Below, piece after piece: positions 55,431 through 64,000 of a stretch of DNA of 64,000 nucleotides. The stretch is taken from the NCBI GenBank assembly GCA_030522415.1, contig CM060112.1, positions 13,430,001-13,494,000 of the forward strand. Direction: 5' to 3'. The stretch is from Channallabes apus (lineage: Eukaryota > Chordata > Actinopteri > Siluriformes > Clariidae). The notes below the pieces were generated by a model. The model was not told where the DNA came from, searched no databases, and worked only from the letters and a program-made list of their open reading frames with translations. The number at the start of each line of letters is the position of its first letter. Position 1 is the first letter of the stretch. The position numbers and the translations under genes were made by a program.

Positions 55431-55763
55431 TCATGAGATGGGTAGGTGGGATTTCTGATGATGTTGATGGCCCTCTACAGCGGGACGAATATAAGTCTTA
55501 ATGGCTGGTTGGGCTGATCTGGTGATCTCGGCTGTCCTCACCACACTCTGCAGGGCCTTCTGGTCAGCAGCAGTGCAGTTCCTGTACCAGACTGAGAGGG
55601 TGCTGGTGAGGATGCTCTCAATAGCGCATCTGTAGAAGGTGGTGCGTGCCAGAGGTGGAAGGTCAGCTTTTCTCATCCTACGGAGGGTGTGGAGGCATTG
55701 ATGTGCCTTCTTGACTATGGAGGTGGTGTTGGTGGTCCATGTCAGATCATCTGTGATGTGCAC
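55431..55763 (-). pseudogene. L2 copy d RT thumb and C-terminus
   Basis: HITDDLTWTTNTTSIVKKAH, LHTLRRMRKADLPP, FYRCAIESILTSTLSVWY and ADQKALQSVVRTAE are standard C-terminal L2 blocks. The catalytic palm is lost upstream, so this is only a remnant. Confidence 0.78.
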
Positions 55764-56155
55764 CCCCAGAAACTTTTGCTTTTCACAGACTCCACAACAT
55801 TGCCATTTACAGTGAGAAGGGTATGCGGCTTGTGGTTCTTCCTGAAATCCACATTTATTTATTTTGTTTTGCTGACATTAAGTTGTAGGTTGTTATGGTT
55901 ATGCGGTATGCAAACTGGTAGGGGTGGAATGTGGTTGGAAGACTGGATGTTATGTGGGCCATGACTAACCTTTCAAAGCACTTCATCATGATGGGAGTAG
56001 TCAACTAGTGTTGTGGCTAGGGAGTTCTTGTGGTGGCTTTGAAGCATGTTGGTATGGTGGCTTGGCTCAGAGAGGTGTTGAAAATATCAGTGAGGACGTC
56101 TGTGAGAGAGTCAGCACAGTCTCTAAGCACACGTCATGGTATATTGTCAGGGCCT

Positions 56156-56921
56156 TCAGCTTTCCTGTGGTTTACCTTGAGTTGGGTCTTCCTCACATCG
56201 ACTGGGTCCAGCTGAAGTGTTTCGCTGTCTGGGAAGGGAGGGATTTTTTTTTGGTGTGGTGGTATTTTCATCTTCAAACCGGCTGAAGAAGGTGTTGAGT
56301 GAGTTCAGAAAGTCTATGTGGTCCTCACACAGTGGTTGCGTCGCTCTATAGTCTGTGAATGACCGGATGCCTTGCCATAGGCGTCTGGGGTCTTTTTTTG
56401 TCTGTAAAGTGTGGTTGTATTTTTTGTCCATAGGCATGTTTGGCTGTTCTCACACCCCGGTTTAAGTTTGCAGGTTTGACCTGAGGGCATCTTTGTAATC
56501 GGACTTGAAAGCATTGTTCCTTGCTCTCACAAGCTCACGTACATCACTAGTAAAACCATCGTTTGCTCTTGTGGCGATGGTTATAATGGTTATGTCTTCC
56601 ATGCATTTGAATATGTATCCCATCACAGACTCGGTGTATTCTGTGACGTTGACCTGTTGGTTGGTAGTGGCAGCCTCCCTAAAAACAGTCCAATCTGTGC
56701 TCTCACAACAGTCCTGGAGAGCTGAGGTAGCTCCCTCTGGGCATGTTCTGATTTGCTTTACAGAAGGCCTGCTCATTTAGCCTGACAGAGAGATGATTCG
56801 AGTTCCCTAGGTGGGGGTGGGGAACAGCTCTGTATGCTTCTTTGATGTTAATGTAGACCTTGTCATGAGTGTTCTCTCCCCTGGTAGCAAAATTCACAAG
56901 TTTATGATAATGTGGTAGCAC
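56156..56921 (-). pseudogene. L2 copy d endonuclease end and pre-RT region
   Basis: YHKLVNFATRGENTHDKVY and HLGNSNHLSVRL (end of the endonuclease, 56910-56780), then ATSALQDCCESTDWTVFREA (56730-56670) and VRELVRARNNAFKS. After a frame change, RRLWQGIRSFTDYRA (about 56380-56335) and LNTFFSRFEDEN. This order matches the linker between endonuclease and RT in copy b. Confidence 0.72.
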
Positions 56922-57108
56922 CGCCTTTAGTTTGGCCTGATTGAAATCGCCAGCGATTATGTAAACAGTCCAGGTTAGAGTTTTGTACTGAGTTCACAAA
57001 CTGGTACAATGTGGTCAATGCATCCTTAGTGTTTGCACTGGGTGGAATATAAATAGATGATTATAGCTGTAAATTCTCTGGGCAGGTAAAATGGTCTACA
57101 TTTAAGTG

Positions 57109-57602
57109 TTAAATATTTAATGACTTGCGACTTGCGACAATTTCGGCATTTGTACACCAGTTGTTAAAAAAATTGTTGATAAAAATACAAATACCGCCTC
57201 CCTGAGATTTTCCACTGAGAGCATGACTCCTGTCCGCCCGGAATGTTGTTAGACCGTCCTCCTGAATGGCATTATCCGGAACATTGTGATTAAAACTGTC
57301 ACTGCTGTCTCTCACATCTCTTGCTGTCTCTCTTGTGTGGTTAAATCCAGTCTGAGGTAATCCATTTTGTTTTCCAGTGAACGGACGTTGGATAGAAGGA
57401 TTGAAGGAAGTGCCGGGCTATAAGGGTTAGCTTTTAGCCTGGCGCTAATACCCGCTTGCCTGCCCCGCTTTCTAGGTCTCGCACACTGCTTACGATGCAT
57501 CCTATGCCGTTTCGCAGTGGGTGGAGGGTCCGCTGCTTTGCAGGCCATTCGGTCCTCCCGGCGTAGAATGCCGAGCTTATCAGGAGTTTCAATTTCCAAC
57601 AC
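57109..57602 (-). pseudogene. L2 copy d endonuclease, N-terminal part
   Basis: A basic region (RHRMHRKQCARPRKRGRQ) precedes SILLSNVRSLENKMDYL, the start of the endonuclease, and in a second frame DGLTTFRADRSHALSGKSQG then GICIFINNF. The block with the catalytic Glu (TETWL) is missing or unreadable between them. Frames change at least twice. Confidence 0.7.
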
Positions 57603-57809
57603 CCAGATAGTTTCTGGAAAAAAGTTTGAATGAACGGAGTTTCATAGCGTGAGTAATGAGCTGCTGTCGTAGATTATTTTCGTGTCTGATTGTCGCGGTA
57701 CAGACGAAACATTTAACATAAAACGCACATCGCTAACGAGAACTGAAGTGCCCGCTGCCCTGCAGGGCGCCGCCATGTTGGATTCCAATTAATGAATTGT
57801 ATTAATACA

Positions 57810-58110
57810 AAGATGTGTGATGTTGAGTGATAGTTGGCGCCAGACAAGAGTGGGGACCAGTCTTTCGAAGCACTGTGATCACAGGAGTGAGTGTTACAGG
57901 ACAAATGTCACCAGCACAATTGTAGCAGACTTAACGCGTGTGGGGACAGTTGCCTGGGACAATGACAGATTAAAGATTTCTGGGAAGACCTCAGCCAAAT
58001 GCTCCATTCATGCTGTAAATACTCAGCCATACATGCCATCAGAGCCAGCTGCTTTCTGTGCATTCACCCTGCTTAGTTTAGGACACTCTTCAGAGGTGGA
58101 GCGTGAAAGA
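57810..58110 (-). pseudogene. L2-like RT fragment (copy e)
   Basis: Degenerate minus-strand blocks equivalent to VNAQKAAGSDGMYG (about 58065-58025), AEVFPEIFN and CFERLVP-like (57870) show an old L2 RT finger region with many stops. It ends just before the 5' end of copy d. Confidence 0.5.
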
Positions 58111-58439
58111 AACTGCTCACCTGGTAATAGAACAGAGTTGGTGCAGATGTTGATGTTGGTGTCTGAGTCAATGGTGGCCTGAGCTGCAAATTCACTCCAG
58201 TCTGTGTGTGAACCTCTATGTGTGAGCCTTTAACAATCCTGATTGTAGGTTTCACAAGTTTAATGACTGGTGAGTACTTGGGCAGCAGAAAAAATTAGAT
58301 GGTCAGATTGTCAAAGGTGGGGACATCAGCCACTTTTGTCTATACGTGATCCCGTGTTTTGTGTCCCTAGTAAAGCAGGACAGGTGCTGTTGGAATTTTG
58401 CAGAACAGGGCCCGTATTTATTAAGCATCTCAGAATCAC
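58111..58439. other. No recognised feature
   Basis: Mixed-composition sequence without a supported gene; the left part may belong to the L2 fragment. Confidence 0.4.
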
Positions 58440-58690
58440 TCATAGAAATTGAACTCAAAGTTCATTTAGGACTGAAAATCTTCCTACCTCAGAGTAGGAC
58501 ATAAAAGTCTTTCATGGGTTTTCTTACTCTTTATTTCTGCGCGGAGTAGGACTGCGCAGAGGAAAACATGTGGCATCATTGTGTGACAGCTTTATGCACA
58601 CAGACCAAACCTATAGATGCGTGACTTGGCTGACTGACATTCTCCTAATCAGGCTGCTCCAATGACAACTGTTTAAAGCCCCTATAGTAA
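58440..58690. repeat. Possible Harbinger-type MITE piece
   Basis: GGGCCCGTATTTATTAAGCA followed by CTCAGAATCACTCATAG resembles the terminus of PIF/Harbinger MITEs; AGTAGGACTGCGCAGAGG lies further in. Only one end is recognisable. Confidence 0.4.
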
Positions 58691-58799
58691 GACGGTCATA
58701 ATCTGATCCAAATTACTTTGAAAAGAAAGCAAAACTGAAGAGAGGATGAGACTGTTTATCTTGCGGATGAGGTAGTAAAATGTAAAGAAATAATTAAGG

Positions 58800-59300
58800 C
58801 AAAATTCTGTTCTACTCTTACCTCTGAAGATAAAAAGTAATTTGGTATCGCTGGTATAAGACAAGAGAAGAAGGAGGTGTGACGACTTTCACAGACATAA
58901 GCATGCACACACATACTATTGGAATCACTACTCTCTGACTTTGAGTCTGGTTACTGGAATCTTCATTTTGCATGACTTTAATAAGGAACTTCTCTAACGA
59001 CACTTGCTTTTGCCTCCTTTTGAGGATTTCTCGGAAATGTGATGCCACATTGTCGTTAAACAGATTGATCTCCCGCACTGCTACAGCCTTTTTAACGTCT
59101 TTTTTTCTTAACGATTGCCGTAACACTTGGACACAAAAGAAAATTATATTTTCTGTTATCAAAAATCTTTTATGAGCTCTGTGTGAATCAGTGTTACTAA
59201 AACGTCTCTCCTCCTTGCATCTCTGCCTGAATGCCATTTCCTCGCTACTCCTAACGAATTCTTTGATCCTCTGCCTACATGGGCCCCTGACCCTATAGGG
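58800..59300. repeat. MITE family D-related fragment
   Basis: Words TATTGGAATCACTACT and AATAAGGAACTTCTCTAACG parallel the interior of MITE D copy 2 (44380-44425). An open frame on the minus strand (59318-58818) runs through the repeat and shows no domain. Confidence 0.4.
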
Positions 59301-59349
59301 AGGGCGTTTGGCTGCCAAGGGCCCTTGAATTGTGGTGGTGGTGCTGGTG

Positions 59350-59380
59350 TGTGTGTGTGTGTGTGGGGGGGGGGGGGGTG
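59350..59380. repeat. GT repeat and G-run
   Basis: A GT microsatellite runs straight into about 15 consecutive G. Confidence 0.85.
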
Positions 59381-60242
59381 CTTCCAGGGGTCCTCCGGCC
59401 CTGTTATAGTATAAAAACTTTAAAGGGAAATGGGTGCATGGGAGCCTACTTTTAGAAGGCCCTCTTAGGCCCTCCTATTTAGGTCCTTCTGGATACCAGG
59501 GGGTCCTAGGGAGGATGGGGGCTTTGAGAGGGCCCTCTGATTATGAGGGCCCTACTAGGAGGCCCTAGGGAGGAGGGTGTAGTGTATCTTTAGAGGGCCA
59601 TGTGATTACAAGGGCCCATACCATGGGGCCGCTGGCTTCTGGGGGAGGGGAGGGGGGCATGTTAACAGCCTTACAGAAGGCCCACGAACTAGGGAGCGGT
59701 AGCATGATGGGATGGAGGCAGTTAACCTGCCCGCTGAGTGGCTCCCAGACCAGTGTAGTCACTCCCAGGGCTGTAGTGGAGGCTAAACGCAAGTAAACAA
59801 GGTTTACCCACCTCTGAAATTTCAGAATTAGAGTTTACCCACTTCAAAATTGATCATAGTATAGTTTATGCACAAAATGTGATCACAGAATTCGTAGTTC
59901 ACCCACCTCTTATTTTACCACTACACCCCTGATCACTCCGTTCTGTACGGGGATATGGTACACAGGTGGATTCTGGCATGGTTCAGCTGGGCACGGTACA
60001 CATGTAGTGTGATCACTAACCGTGCCCCAACATGGCTCTCACTGTACGTTCACACCAGGAGAGACCAAAATGAACACGTCGCCAAGGTCGTTGAAGAAGC
60101 TTCGTTGTTGAATTTGCTTTATTCTCTTTGTTTGCTGATTGAATGTTTGATTTAGCCTGTTACCATGGGGCGTTGGTAAATCTATATATTAGAATTGGTT
60201 TTCACCGAACCGCGTCATAACTCATTACATAAGGTTAACTGA
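59378..60242. repeat. Repeat E, copy 2 (inverted relative to copy 1)
   Basis: Reverse complement of about 46550-47458. Ends at TAAGGTTAACTGAC, immediately followed by the poly-T of an L1-like insertion at 60243. The part of repeat E present left of 46550 in copy 1 is therefore missing here. Confidence 0.82.
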
Positions 60243-62520
60243 CTTTTTTTTTTTTTTGTGTATGATTTTTATAACAATACACATCACAGAAATAAACAAT
60301 CGAAACATACAAAAAAAAAAAACACAATCACACAAAACATTAGACAAATACACTACAGTGAAGAGTTATGGAGACAATTATTAAGGCAATAGTAGTGGAG
60401 TAAATACAGTTACAAGAACATGAAGAAGAAAAAAATACAAGAAAGAAAAAAAATTTTAAATAAAAAAATTTAAAAAAAAGGGGACACAGGCCAATGTCTT
60501 CCTAAGCCACTAAGGAATCGGTAAACCGAAGTGATTTGACATAATTAAGGACTGGTTGCCATATTTTTTAAAATTTAACCTGAGTACCATGAAGTGAGTG
60601 TTTAATCTTTTCTAACTTCATATAGGTAAGGGCATCCTTTATCCAGAGGGAGTGAGAGGGAGGATTAGGGCCCTTCCAGTGCATTAAGATAACACGTCTT
60701 GCCAGGAGGGTAAGAAATGCAACAAGTTCAACAAAGTAAGAGGGCATGGAATACCCACCTGGCAAGACCCCAAACAGGCCAACCAAAGGTTCTGGGAGGA
60801 TATTAACTGAGGTAATGGCTGAGAGAGAGTCAAAAACAGATTGTATAGCTGGACAGGACCAAAACATGTGGAAAAGATTTGCAGGACCGCAATGACATTT
60901 ATCACAGTTTGAGTCAGTGCCGGGATATATACGGGACAATTTACTTTTGGACCAATGGACTATGTACCACTTTGCACTGCAAAACTTCATGACGCGCACA
61001 GACAGAGGACGTATGTATTCTTTTCAAGACTAGCTGCCAAACAGAAGGGCTAATATCAATACCAAGGTCTTCAGACCAAGCGGAACGCAGACCATCTGAA
61101 GCAGAGGAATGAAGTGAGAGGGCTGTGGAATATAATGCTGAGATTGCACCTTTAAGGTTAGGATCCAGTTTAAGAACAGAATCAAGAGGACTAGAAGCAC
61201 AAATAGCAGGGAATGTAGAAAAATGAGAACGAGTAAAATCCCGGACCTGTAGATATCTAAAAAAGTGAGAGTTCGGTAGATGAAAAGCGTCTTTTAATTG
61301 ATCGAAAGAGGCAAAAACACCATTGATGTACAGATGCTCTACAGAAGCAATACCGTAGCCTTTCCAGATCCCAAAAGTTTTATCTATAAGAGAAGGAGGG
61401 AATAGCGGATTTAAATGTAGGGGAGATGACAAAGGTATGGCCTGGAGTCCAAAGTGTCGCCTGAATTGGGTCCAGATCCTAAGACTGGCTTTAACTATAG
61501 TATTTGTGGAGCATGATGGAGCGTGTAGTGTCAACGGAAGACACAACAGAGACGTAAGAGATGAGGGAGCACAGGAAGCCGCCTCAGTTTGTAGCCACGG
61601 TGGAGGTTTATTACTGAAACACCACCAGTACAGAGTGGAACGAATGTTTGCAGCCCAGTAGTAAAATAAAAAGTTAGGTAGGGCTAGGCCACCCATACCT
61701 TTAGTTTTTTGAAGAATGTCTTTCCGGATTCGGGGGATCTTTTTGTTCCATATAAAGTGAGAGATGCAGGAGTCGAGTGAATGGAAAAAACGTTTCGGTA
61801 TATAAACAGGCAGGCATTGAAAAAAGCATAAGAATTTAGGGAGCACATTCATTTTAATGCAGTTTATACGGCCAGCTAAGGATAAGGGTAGAAGTGACCA
61901 ACGTTGGGTGTCGTGAATTAGTTTGGCCTGTAGTGGGGAAAAATTTGCGTTAAACAGATCCGAATATTTTCTAGTAACCCAGAGACCTAAATATTTGAAT
62001 GAATCCAGGGAGACCTTAAATGGTAATGAGGAGAAATTATAAGACAAAGCTGTGTCGTTAAGGGGCATAAGTTCGCTCTTGTGTAAATTCAATTTATAAC
62101 CTGAAAATTGGCCGAAGTCCTTCAGCAAATCCAGAAGTGAGGGAATGGATCGATCTGGATCTGAGATGAACAATAAAAGATCGTCAGCATATAAAGACAA
62201 TTTATGCTCAATACCTCCTCTAAAAATACCCTGAATCTGACTGGATCTAAGGGCTACTGCCAAGGGCTCAATAGCGATGGCAAACAGCAAGGGAGAAAGC
62301 GGGCAGCCTGCCTGGTTCCACACTTCAGAAGGAAATAGTCCGAGTAATTATTATTTGTACGAACCCTAGCCAGGGGGGATGAGTACAAGAGCTTTATCCA
62401 AGAAATAAATATATCGCCAAAACCAAATTTTTTAAGAGTAAAAAACAGGTACGACCATTCTACACGGTCAAATGCCTTCTCTGCATCCATTGAAATAATA
62501 AATTCGGGTGTGTCCAAAGA
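60243..62520 (-). mobile_element. L1-clade LINE, 5'-truncated
   Basis: Minus-strand LINE with a poly(A) tail (poly-T 60243-60257) and an A-rich 3' UTR (60258-60567). It encodes the RT palm through to the C-terminal zinc knuckle. The 5' limit at about 62520 falls within the RT palm, so the endonuclease and ORF1 are missing. Two frame breaks are visible. Confidence 0.85.
60568..62517 (-). pseudogene. L1-type ORF2: RT palm to C-terminal zinc knuckle
   Basis: Starts within FIISMDAEKAFDRVEWSYLF (first catalytic Asp of RT). A frame change near 62315 precedes GCPLSPLLFAIAIEPLA. Then LSLYADDLLLFI (YADD catalytic pair), FSGYKLNLHKSELM and FKYLGLWVTR. The connection region WSLLPLSLAGRINCIKMNVLPK and IWNKKIPRIRK follows. 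A second frame change near 60990 leads to the C-terminal CDKCHCGPANLFHMFWSCP knuckle. These motifs are typical of L1-clade fish elements. The catalytic box is intact, but the truncation and frameshifts make it inactive. Confidence 0.88.
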
Positions 62521-62599
62521 TGAAGGCGAGTACTAAACCTTCTGAACTACTGAACTACTGAACTAAACAACTAAAACTCCGACACAGAGGTACGTTATA
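62521..62599 (+). other. 5' UTR of LINE family X copy 3 (probable)
   Basis: Short non-coding leader with ACTACTGAACTACTGAACTA repeats before the ORF1 start codon at 62600. The exact 5' end of the element cannot be fixed. Confidence 0.45.
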
Positions 62600-63505
62600 A
62601 TGTCTACCGTTCATCTTGTTCAGTGTGTAGAGTGCAGGATGTTTAGACATTCTTCCTCCGTCATTAGTGATAATTTTATTTGTGATAGGTGTGTGTTAGT
62701 GAACACTCTGACGGAGAAGATATCAGCATTAGAGGAGCGCATCCAGACTTTAGAGAGGGTTAGACAGTGTGAGAGCAGTGTTATTCCTGTAGCGGACAGT
62801 TTGGGTGCCACAGGCGGAGATAAACAGCCCCCGACTCCGGCATTAGAGCCCTCACAGCGGGGCGAGTGGGTGACGACTCGGCGGCATACTCGTTCAGCCA
62901 AAGCTAACGCTAAGGCTAGCCCACCGGAGCACACCTCCTCTGCGCGTCACGTGTCCAACAGGTTTGCTCTCCTCAGTGCTGCACCCGCTGAGAAACCTGA
63001 AAGAGCTCTGGTTATAGGAGACTCTATACTGAGACACGTGACATTAGCTAGACCTTTAGGGGCGCCAGCGGCAGTGGTTAGGTGTATCCCGGGAGCCAGA
63101 GCACCGGACATAGCAGGTAATCTTAGGGCTCTAGGACAGCATAGGTTCTCTAAGATAGTGGTACATGCTGGAGCTAATGATATACGCCTTCGTCAGTCAG
63201 AGCTTAGTAAGAGTAACTTTACAGAGGTGTTTAAATTAGCGAAGGCGATGTCCGATGAAGTAGTATGCTCTGGTCCCATCCCAATGAGACGTGGCGACAT
63301 AGCTTACAGCAGGTTATGGTCGCTGAACCGCTGGATGTCCAGGTGGTGTTCCGAAAATAATGTGGGCTACATAGATAATTGGAAGACCTTTGAGGGCAAA
63401 GCTGGCCTGTTAGGGCGGGACGGTGTCCATCCCACTCGGGAAGGTGCTGCTCTCATTTCCTGTAGTATAGCTCATAGTCTCAGTAGAGGTCTAGTTAATC
63501 GGTGA
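62600..63505 (+). CDS. LINE ORF1 with zinc finger, coiled coil and SGNH esterase domain
   Basis: 301 residues, ATG at 62600, TGA at 63503-63505. The N-terminus has two Cys-x2-Cys pairs (C9/C12, C28/C31), resembling a small zinc-binding or degenerate PHD-like finger. A short coiled coil follows (about residues 36-55, LTEKISALEERIQTLERV), then a low-complexity linker. Residues 136-300 are an SGNH-hydrolase-like esterase: Ser142 in GDS, Asn193 in GAND, and Asp274/His277 in DGVHP, all catalytic positions present. In CR1/L2-group LINEs such ORF1 proteins bind RNA/lipid and help retrotransposition; the natural substrate is not established. Fully open, unlike nearly all other element genes here. Confidence 0.88.
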   Translation: MSTVHLVQCVECRMFRHSSSVISDNFICDRCVLVNTLTEKISALEERIQTLERVRQCESSVIPVADSLGATGGDKQPPTPALEPSQRGEWVTTRRHTRSAKANAKASPPEHTSSARHVSNRFALLSAAPAEKPERALVIGDSILRHVTLARPLGAPAAVVRCIPGARAPDIAGNLRALGQHRFSKIVVHAGANDIRLRQSELSKSNFTEVFKLAKAMSDEVVCSGPIPMRRGDIAYSRLWSLNRWMSRWCSENNVGYIDNWKTFEGKAGLLGRDGVHPTREGAALISCSIAHSLSRGLVNR

Positions 63506-64000
63506 CAATCCAGAGCCCAGGCCAGGGAGCAGACAGACAGGCTAAACCAACCGTCTGCTAGCTGCATAGAGTCGTCACTCAGGGTTCACCATATTGAGAC
63601 TGTGTCTGTTCCCCGATCTAAGCAAAAATGTAGAAAGACTCAGAAAGTCTGTTTCAATAATCTAATTAACATAAAGTCCACAAACTCCGATCATACTGAA
63701 TGCACAGCCGGCACCTCTGATCTGAAGCTAGGATTGTTAAATATTAGATCTCTCACATCAAAAGCAGTTATTGTTAATGAAATTATCACAGATCAGGCGT
63801 TTGATATACTCTGTTTAACTGAAACATGGGTTAAACAGGACGAGTATGTAGCTCTAAATGAAGCTAGTCCTCCTGGATACAGCTACATACACCAGCCTCG
63901 GTTAACTGGTAGAGGAGGAGGCGTCGCAGTTATTCATAATGATAATCTGTCTATCGTACAAAAACACCGACACAAATTTAACTCATTTGAAATTCTCTAT
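63506..64000 (+). CDS. LINE ORF2 start: endonuclease domain, partial
   Basis: Open from directly after the ORF1 TGA to the window end, in the same frame as ORF1. From about 63722 it reads LKLGLLNIRSLTSKAVIVNE (endonuclease start with the Asn-containing block), FDILCLTETWVKQ (catalytic Glu) and GRGGGVAVIHNDN. These are the first blocks of an apurinic-type endonuclease of a non-LTR retrotransposon. The first 70 codons after the TGA are polar and show no domain, and no ATG occurs in this frame before the endonuclease. The true start is unknown. The remainder, including RT, is beyond the window. Confidence 0.8.

Larger units (their letters stand above)
55258..57790 (-). mobile_element. L2/Rex1-like LINE copy d, 5' end present, RT palm deleted
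   Basis: Minus strand. The first ATG (57776-57774, reading MAAPCRAAGTSVL) stands close to the 5' end, as in copy c. Endonuclease blocks follow (SILLSNVRSLENK near 57390, SQGGGICIFINN near 57200, TRGEN near 56875, GNSNHLSV near 56800), then pre-RT and RT finger blocks to about 55900, then directly the thumb. The palm with FADD is missing between FAYR (about 55915) and VDFRKNHKP (about 55850). The 3' UTR is split by element G. Confidence 0.78.
62540..64000 (+). mobile_element. LINE family X copy 3, 5' part, runs off the window
   Basis: Contains an intact esterase-type ORF1 and the start of ORF2 (endonuclease), in the order known for CR1/L2-group LINEs. The 3' parts of apparently the same group are seen at 7706-9035 and 45346-46373. 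No stop other than the ORF1 terminator was found up to the window end, so this may be a recent or even complete copy. Confidence 0.82.

Noticed and set aside
58818..59318. A 166-codon minus-strand frame
   Set aside because: It spans MITE D-like repeat sequence and contains no recognisable domain.
62620..62934. A 104-codon minus-strand frame opposite the esterase ORF1
   Set aside because: Antisense to a protein with clear catalytic motifs and without motifs of its own.

Overview
The window looks like a teleost fish genome, and possibly an otophysan such as a catfish, though the species cannot be fixed from this sequence. The only host gene I can support is exon 1 of an insulin-like growth factor binding protein 2 gene (42592-42943, minus strand). 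It has a start codon, signal peptide, all 12 conserved N-terminal cysteines, a GT splice donor and a GC-rich promoter region. Its later exons would lie at lower coordinates; I found none, so about 40.4-42.59 kb is read as intron 1 and 42.95-43.15 kb as promoter. No rRNA gene, functional tRNA gene, CRISPR array or bacterial-type operon is visible.

Almost everything else is transposon-derived. Non-LTR elements: an RTE-like 3' end (1.2-1.86 kb); five L2/Rex1-like copies or fragments (3.34-6.66, 10.37-13.61, 36.69-39.21, 55.26-57.79 and 57.81-58.11 kb); three copies of a second CR1/L2-group family, here family X (7.71-9.04, 45.35-46.37 and 62.54-64.0 kb, the last with an intact esterase ORF1 and running off the window); and two L1/Tx1-like 3' ends (16.66-17.07 and 60.24-62.52 kb). 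LTR elements: a Ty3/Gypsy element with one LTR, gag-protease, reverse transcriptase-RNase H and integrase (24.49-28.97 kb, minus), a possible second gag fragment (2.58-3.3 kb), and a solo LTR (52.40-52.91 kb).

DNA transposons: three Tc1 families. Family A has three 1.6-kb copies (18.6, 29.7 and 35.0 kb), family B one near-complete and one truncated copy (14.4 and 17.97 kb), and family C a 3' half and an internally deleted copy (28.97 and 48.3 kb). There are also many hAT-type non-autonomous elements, several with exact 8-bp target duplications, a PIF/Harbinger fragment (44.7 kb), a probable ISL2EU-type element with THAP remnants (47.8-50.07 kb), and fold-back MITEs.

The layout is strongly nested: hAT in hAT in an L2 3' UTR (53.4-55.25 kb); a solo LTR in a hAT MITE (52.2-53.1 kb); a hAT and a fold-back MITE inside one L2 copy (3.9-6.1 kb); Tc1, hAT and LINE pieces inside the ISL2EU-like element. 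Nearly every transposon ORF carries at least one stop, frameshift or deletion; the exception is the family X ORF1 near the right edge. I saw no clearly novel multi-gene system. The most unusual signals are the ORF1-TGA-ORF2 same-frame arrangement of the right-edge LINE, a perfect 61-bp inverted repeat at 40144-40279, and two G8 runs that coincide with two frameshifts of the Gypsy element.
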